Shown here in pieces: positions 58,691 to 64,000 of a stretch of DNA of 64,000 nucleotides. This DNA comes from Brienomyrus brachyistius (Eukaryota > Chordata > Actinopteri > Osteoglossiformes > Mormyridae), in contig NC_064554.1 of NCBI RefSeq assembly GCF_023856365.1, positions 2,595,001 through 2,659,000 of the forward strand. The letters are read 5' to 3'. Both the position numbers and the translations under genes were made by a program. Every line of letters begins with the position of its first letter. Within the stretch, counting starts at the first letter, position 1. Below the pieces are notes generated by a model. That model did not search any database and was not told where the DNA came from. It saw only the letters and a list, made by a program, of their open reading frames with translations.

Positions 58691-59415
58691 AGATAAGATA
58701 AGATAAGATAGGACTTTATGGATCCCACAGTGGGAAAATTTGTGTGTTATCACAGCTCCAGACAGATAGCAAGAAAGAGTTACAACAGTAAAGAATATAA
58801 AAAATACAAGAATAAGAATACAAAATAAAAATAATATAAAATAAGATAAAACACTAATACAATAGTAGTAATAATGCCTATGTACACCCATACACCGTAT
58901 GAAATATGGATAGTGGGTTGTGGAAAAGTGCAAGTAATAATAAATATCAACTATTTAACTACTATAGCTACAATTTACTATTCAGGTAGTGCTGGGTATT
59001 GGCATGTACATATATACACCCGTGCAATGCACATACATCCATACATACATACATCCATGCATTATATACAGATATGCCTCTACATATATGTAAACTGTAG
59101 ATGCAGAACCATACACATACACATGCCCATACCTCTACAAGGTGCGTTATGTATGAAGTGGTAGGTAATGATGACCTTAGAGGTAGCATCTGGTGACTCA
59201 TGACATCATGATGTGTTATAGAGTCTAACTGCTGTCAAGATGAATGATCTGCGAAAGCGCTCCTTCCTGCAGCGAGGGTGTATCAGTCTCTGACTGAAGG
59301 AGCTGCTCAGTGCACTTACAGTCTCATGCAGGGGGTGATGAGGGTTGTTCATGATGGATGTCAGCTTCGCTAACATCCTCCTCATACCCACCACCTCCAC
59401 AGTCTCCAGAGGGCA
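58691..59415 (-). mobile_element. L2-like LINE 3' end, copy C
   Basis: Same insertion and same TGTCTA target duplication as 44105-44842, with small private deletions (for example in the CATACACATA stretch). Confidence 0.8.
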
Positions 59416-59494
59416 TGTCTATGGCCTTGTCCTCAGTGCTGATCCATATATGATATAGTATTGGCACAATCGCAGTAATAAGGCAGCCTCTTAC

Positions 59495-59734
59495 CTGTCC
59501 GATCTCAGCGACAGTCCCCGACCCGTCTATCCTTGGTCGCTTGCATTCAGCCCCGGCCAGTTCTGGCAGAGATACTGCGGTCGTTTGTCCGTCAGGCTCC
59601 GGATCCCCTCTTTTCATACCTCTTACAGATGCTGATCCTCCGGCCGGGTTTTCATTGTCAACGTCCCTTTCCCGGTCCATTATTCCCCGGGATACAGGTA
59701 AAAGAATTGATGCGACGTCGGTCGACATTAACAT
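59495..59734 (-). CDS. rbfox2: rbfox2 distal first coding exon, copy C
   Basis: 80 codons, protein identical to copy A, with about two nucleotide differences from A by eye. The GTAAGAGGCTGCC donor is intact. It is the most distal of the three and the first to be transcribed if a promoter at 60-63 kb is used. As for copy B, use as a real rbfox2 first exon is inferred. Confidence 0.6.
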
Positions 59735-61651
59735 TGAACGATAGTGTCCTGCAGAAAAGTATATTCTCTACCTTTCCCGTTGCCTCCTTGCCCCTTTTTA
59801 TGGAAGTCCTGCTGAACGTGCCGAACGCTATCTAATCTCAGTACAAGTAGCCTTCATTTTACGCGAAAAAAACGGAATGATAATGAAAAATATTTAGCAC
59901 CATGAAAGCCGTAATTCCAAGGCGTGGAGACTGAAAAACATAAATGGCAGGAAAACTTACAGTGTATCGATCAGCAATGTGTGTGATTGCTTATGGCTGT
60001 GTTTGCGTGATTAAACAAAATGTGCAGCGACAGGCCGGCTTGCAACGCAAAAATACATAACCCTAAAAATAACAAGGCATCAGTATATTGTGACACCAGA
60101 ATCGAATTTATATTTACTTCAGTATTTTAATATTTAACTTCTAAAAATAATTACGTGGGAGTGAAAACGTGAGTATGGCATATACTTACTACATCGGGAA
60201 ATACAATCTTTTTGCGTATTCCATTATATATTAGGTAGCCTATAGGAAGTTACTCTGCAGATTATGTAATAATGTGAACTATTTCGTTGTCTTCGAAAAG
60301 GCAGCTGCAAGGCGTATCACATTTGCGAGAACATTTCTCTGTCCCTCAGTAAATCTTTCTATATACACTCACAGCTGATTACGTTCTATCGGGCACAAGA
60401 AAAAAAGACCATCGCTATAAAACCAGCGTTCGATTATGCACAAATTGTCGTCATTCGTCGTGTAATTGGAAGTATTCTTTCAGACACATTTTTGAAATTC
60501 ATAGAACAGCCTTAAATAAGTCCGGATCGGTTCTTCTTAATTGCACATTCCGCTAACTCGAAGTGGATATTTCTCTGTCTATGAACGCCACTCCAATCCT
60601 GTTACTTGATACGATTCCTTTCTTCTTTCGTACAAAAGGGTATCCCGACATAAACAAATCATTCGTTCTTATGCGGCCTCCTCTTTCCTTCCTTTATTTC
60701 TTTCTTTCTTGCGGCCCGTCTTTTCCTTTTCCAATCCGCTCCGGTTATTCTTACGGCGTGTGCGCTGGCTGCTAGGAAAACGACTAGGTCCCTGTCGTGC
60801 GCCTAATCCCAAACTCTTTCCACCCCCCAAATGTACTCCGTTCTCTTCCCCCCTCCTTCTTCGCTTTAATACACACCGATATGGGTGAACACTCAGGCGT
60901 ATAGGTTTTCCCTTGAATTTTACATATTCTGTTAAGACACGTTGTTGGTCACTTATACCGCATACAACAATATTTCAAATAACGCCACGCTGCAAGTAAT
61001 TAATAGCTTGCAGGTTACAAAGTGTCGTCCCATTTTGAATGTATCAAACTATGGGGCGCCGTTTGTAAAGGTACTAAACATTTTTGTACTTGCCACTTTT
61101 TCAACATTTAGTGCAATTTTCTGACATTTAGCTAGAAGTCAATGGTGTTGTGGATCATCAGGTTTTTCTACTGTGTAGATTATGTTCAAAATTGTTTATC
61201 ATATGTAAATATAAATGGTATGTCTATATATAAATGTTAAATGTATATGTTAAATATAAATCTTAAATGTTAACTTATATATAAATGTTAAATGTAAAAC
61301 TTAAATGTTAAATATAAATGTTATATTCTAGAGAACGGTATGCAAATTAGCCACTCCATCTGCAGAGAAATGGGCGGTACCGACGAGAGCGCGCTAAGTG
61401 GTTGCAGGTTAGGGCTGATGTAGGACAACATGACGAATTCCACTCACTTTGAGCGGGTTTGGTTTGTTAAGAATTTATTTTATTAAACATAAATTTTCCT
61501 CATAAATTTTACTCACACCTTAGCGCGCTCTAGTCGGTGCCGTCCATTTCTATGCAGATAGGAGTGGCTAATTTGCATACGTTCCCAACATTTTGAGTCT
61601 ACATTGAATATTTATATTTAACATTTATATTTACATTTACGTTTTACATTT

Positions 61652-61915
61652 AACATTTATAAGAACACAAGAACTATACAAACGAGAGGAGGCCATTCGG
61701 CCCTTCAAGCTCGCTTGGGGAGAACTTAACTAATAGCTCAGAGTTGTTAAAATCTTATCTAGCTCTGATTTAAAGGAACCCAAGGATTCAGCTTGCACTA
61801 CGTTATCAGAAAGACTATTCCATACTCTGACTACGAAGTGCTTCCTTAAATCCAGTTTGAAGTGTTCTCCCGCTAATTTCCACCTATGGCCACGAGTTCG
61901 TGTATTTGAGCTAAT
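61652..61915 (+). mobile_element. dispersed repeat (GAGGAGGCCATTCGGCCC family)
   Basis: Contains ACAAACGAGAGGAGGCCATT, TTCAAGCTCG, AACTTAACTAATAGCTCAGA and CCTATGGCCACGAGTT. I recognise the sequence type as a recurrent interspersed repeat of fish genomes but cannot name the family. Confidence 0.6.
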
Positions 61916-62056
61916 GCTGAATTAATTTTATATTTAACATTTACATTTAATATTTATATATAGACATACCATTTATATTTACATATGATGAACGATTTTG
62001 AACATAATCTACACAGCAAAAAAATCTGATGATCCACAGCACCATTGACTTCTAGC

Positions 62057-62297
62057 TATCCATCCATCCATCCATCCATCCATCCATCCATTTTCCATAC
62101 CGCTTATCCGACTGGGTCGTGGGAGGTCCGGAGCAATAGGCACGAGGCAGGGAACAATCCAGGACGGGGGGCCAGCCCATCACAAGGCACACTCACACAC
62201 CATTCACACCAACGGGCAATTTAGCAAGTCCAATTACCATGTTTTTGGACTGTGGGAGGAAACCGGAGTACCCTGAGAAAACCCCACGACGATGAAA
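62057..62297 (-). mobile_element. fish SINE in reverse orientation inside the foldback element
   Basis: Begins with CCATCCATCC repeats, then CCATACCGCTTATCCG, GAGGCAGGGAACAATCC and ends at CCCCACGACG. It is the reverse complement of the 3' two thirds of the SINE at 31437-31790; the tRNA-like head is missing. Confidence 0.85.
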
Positions 62298-62799
62298 AAG
62301 TGGCAAGTACAAAAATGTGTACCTTTACAAACGGCGCTCCATATCAAATATATGTTGTTTTATCTCATTTTCCACTTCAACCTGTATATACAATAATCGA
62401 GTGTGAGAATTCCTTCGTTTTTGGCTGTTTTCAGGAGCCTCGTTTTGCTCTAAAATGTGCCCTTGAGAGGTAAAGTGGGCTGTCCCACATGTCAGTCAAA
62501 AATGAGTTTAGTGTCCAATATTAATTATTGAGGGTCTATCTATCTTTTAAATATTCAGAGATCTGTGCTACCTATGATATATTTCAATTGTAGGATATAA
62601 GCACACTGATTTATTGAAAAATAAAAATCTACTTTGGAGCTCATTTTCTCAAAACTTTGTTTTTGTGGGATAGCCCACTTTGCCTCTCATGGGCAATATC
62701 ATCGGGCAGATCATATATCAAAACGTATGGATATAGCTAATATTGATAACAGGCGGGGGAGGGACAAAAAAACATGAGCGAGGAGTCAAAGGAAAGAGG

Positions 62800-62985
62800 T
62801 GTTTCACTCCTTTTGGAAGTCGACGACATAACAGTAAGATGGCGGATGTGCCGCAAGCGACGTCGAAAGACCAATAAATAACACAACAGGGCGCGCTGCA
62901 GTTGCTACACTGACGTCGTGGTGCGGGCGCGACGCACAGCGGACGTGAACAGTAGTGTTCAGTGAATGCCGAAGCCTGTCGGTAA
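62800..62985 (-). promoter_or_regulatory. CpG-rich conserved block upstream of first-exon copy C
   Basis: Near-copy of 46800-47020, with AAGATGGCGG near 62836 and TGACGTC at 62911-62917. Promoter function inferred. Confidence 0.4.
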
Positions 62986-63249
62986 ACCACACCCTGGGTT
63001 GTTCCCTACCTTGTGCCTGAAGCCTCCGGGACAGGCTCCGGACCCCCCGCGACCCCGAATAGGATGAGCAGCTTTGGAATGGATGGATGGATGGATGGAT
63101 GGATGATCTTCATGGTGGTGTAAAACTGTGCTATTAAGTCTGTCAGAATGTCTTAGTTTAGCCATATCAAAACCCTTGCTACAATCACCACACTGGAATT
63201 CTGTAAACCTTTATGAATTACGGAAGGAATTATTTAATTACTTAGGAAA

Positions 63250-63458
63250 ATTCCGACTATGTCATATCACTCTGTAGTAGAGAGTGTGGTGCTTTTTGCA
63301 GCTGTGTGCTGGAGCAGTGTGGTGAAGACAGCTGATGCCAACAGGCCGAACAAGCTGATTTAAAAGGCTGGTTCTGTCCTGGGTGTCACACTGGAGAACC
63401 TGGCGGAGATGTCTGAGAGGAGAATGCTGAAAAAGCTTCTCAGTATCATGGACAACAA
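63250..63458 (+). mobile_element. L2-like LINE reverse-transcriptase C-terminal fragment
   Basis: The frame gives YHSVVESVVLFAAVCW, VVKTADANRPNKLI, a TAA stop, then KAGSVLGVTLENLAEMSERR and LLSIMDN. It breaks off at an AAC-repeat where another repeat has inserted. Not a host gene. Confidence 0.75.
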
Positions 63459-64000
63459 CAACAACAGCAACAAATTTATTTTTATATAGCGCATTATCAC
63501 AACATTACATTGTCTCAAAGCGCTTTACAGCATCCCCACCCAAAGCCCCCAGTGAGCAAGCCATAGGCGACAGTGGCAAGGAAAAACTCCCTAGAAGGAA
63601 GAAACCTTGGGAGGGACCAGACTCAAAGGGGGAGCCCATCCTCCAGGGGCCGGCAGGGATAGTCAAATAGAGAGATGGTTAAGTGCCAGAGATGGGCCAA
63701 GTCACATTGTCCTAATCATAAGATTTGGGAAATAACTGGAGAGCAAGGAAGATGACAAGCCAATGCCGATGCCGAGTCTTCTTCCAATTGCCAGGCAACC
63801 AGAGGTAAGGCAGCGGGTCATACATGGAAGATCAGAATGGCGAGCTGGATGCAGGGACGTCACTGGTGGTGGCGACGTCACATGTGGCCGGGTGTGCTGG
63901 ATATCTTGATAGATTGAGGTCTCCAGGCATCACCCCCCAGGAGGAGTAGGGGAAATAAAATGTACAATTAGGCAAAGTAGAGGAGGCTATTGGCAGTGCT
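63459..64000 (+). mobile_element. dispersed fish repeat (TATAGCGC...CAAAGCGCTTTACAG type)
   Basis: Opens TTTATTTTTATATAGCGCAT, followed by TCAAAGCGCTTTACAG, GTGGCAAGGAAAAACTCC and GAAGAAACCTTGGGAGGGAC. These blocks recur in many fish genomes as a non-LTR-associated repeat. It reaches the window edge. Confidence 0.65.

Larger units (their letters stand above)
61055..62335. mobile_element. long-inverted-repeat (foldback) element with nested insertions, copy C only
   Basis: The left arm begins GGCGCCGTTTGTAAAGGTAC and the right arm ends with its near complement at about 62335. The match continues inward (TTTTTGTACTTGCCAC, then GGATCATCAG, then ATAAATGGTATGTCTATATA) for around 200 bp. A second, inner inverted pair (GTATGCAAATTAGCCACTCC at about 61339, reversed near 61570) surrounds the centre. 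A reversed SINE is inserted in the right arm and another repeat at 61652-61915. No transposase found. Confidence 0.7.
56998..63315. repeat. segmental duplication copy C (partial unit)
   Basis: It begins at the same joint as A and B, contains first-exon copy C and the LINE end, and can be followed past the SINE half to about 63315. Compared with B it lacks about 385 bp (equivalent to 43103-43486) and has gained the nested foldback element at 61060-62335. Confidence 0.87.

Overview
This is a eukaryotic, fish-like window, most likely from a ray-finned (teleost-type) genome. Exons are short and bounded by GT/AG splice sites. Long (CA)n and (GA)n microsatellites are common, and the mobile DNA is fish-type (Tc1 elements with ACTCACCGGCC termini, a tRNA-derived SINE ending in GGATGGATGG, hAT and piggyBac-like elements, L2-like LINE ends). 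One 500-N scaffold gap lies at 4006-4505. No bacterial or viral gene, CRISPR array, rRNA or free-standing tRNA gene is supported.

Left part (1-22.8 kb): the 5' and middle portion of an RBFOX-family splicing-factor gene on the minus strand, best matched to rbfox2. The exons in transcript order are 20965-20726 (distal first coding exon), 16127-16077, an alternative first exon at 12345-12322, then 9412-9227, 9144-8983, 8402-8349, 7607-7515 (the last three encode most of the RRM), 1700-1613, 1508-1454, 1359-1209 and 915-873. The 3' end lies beyond position 1. The 5.8-kb intron after the 93-nt RRM exon is packed with TGCATG in the transcript sense, the binding word of RBFOX proteins themselves: 22 copies, 17 of them in the 2.4 kb from 4727 to 7110. 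This looks like an autoregulatory RNA element.

Middle and right (17.3-63.3 kb): a segmental array. A unit made of the rbfox2 distal first exon with its flanks plus, on the opposite strand, a CD9-like tetraspanin gene is repeated. Copy A (17.28-22.77 and 31.19-42.04 kb) is split by about 8.4 kb of insertions. Copy B is 42.04-57.0 kb. Copy C starts at 57.0 kb and can be followed to about 63.3 kb. The 80-codon first exon and its splice donor are intact in all three copies while the surrounding intron has diverged, so rbfox2 may have three tandem alternative first exons. The tetraspanin is present twice: copy 1 (32.7-39.3 kb) has a stop codon in the TM4 exon, and copy 2 (48.4-53.9 kb) keeps a complete 247-residue frame but has a remodelled first splice donor.

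The A-specific insertion contains a 6.3-kb hAT-type element (15-16 bp inverted termini, 8-bp target duplication) inserted in a SINE and carrying about 5.1 kb of a 43-bp minisatellite with higher-order structure. It is followed by an 84-bp coding-like minisatellite ending in a perfect hairpin. Other insertions (pogo-like and piggyBac-like MITEs, two identical Tc1 copies, LINE 3' ends, a nested foldback element) allow the duplications to be ordered in time.
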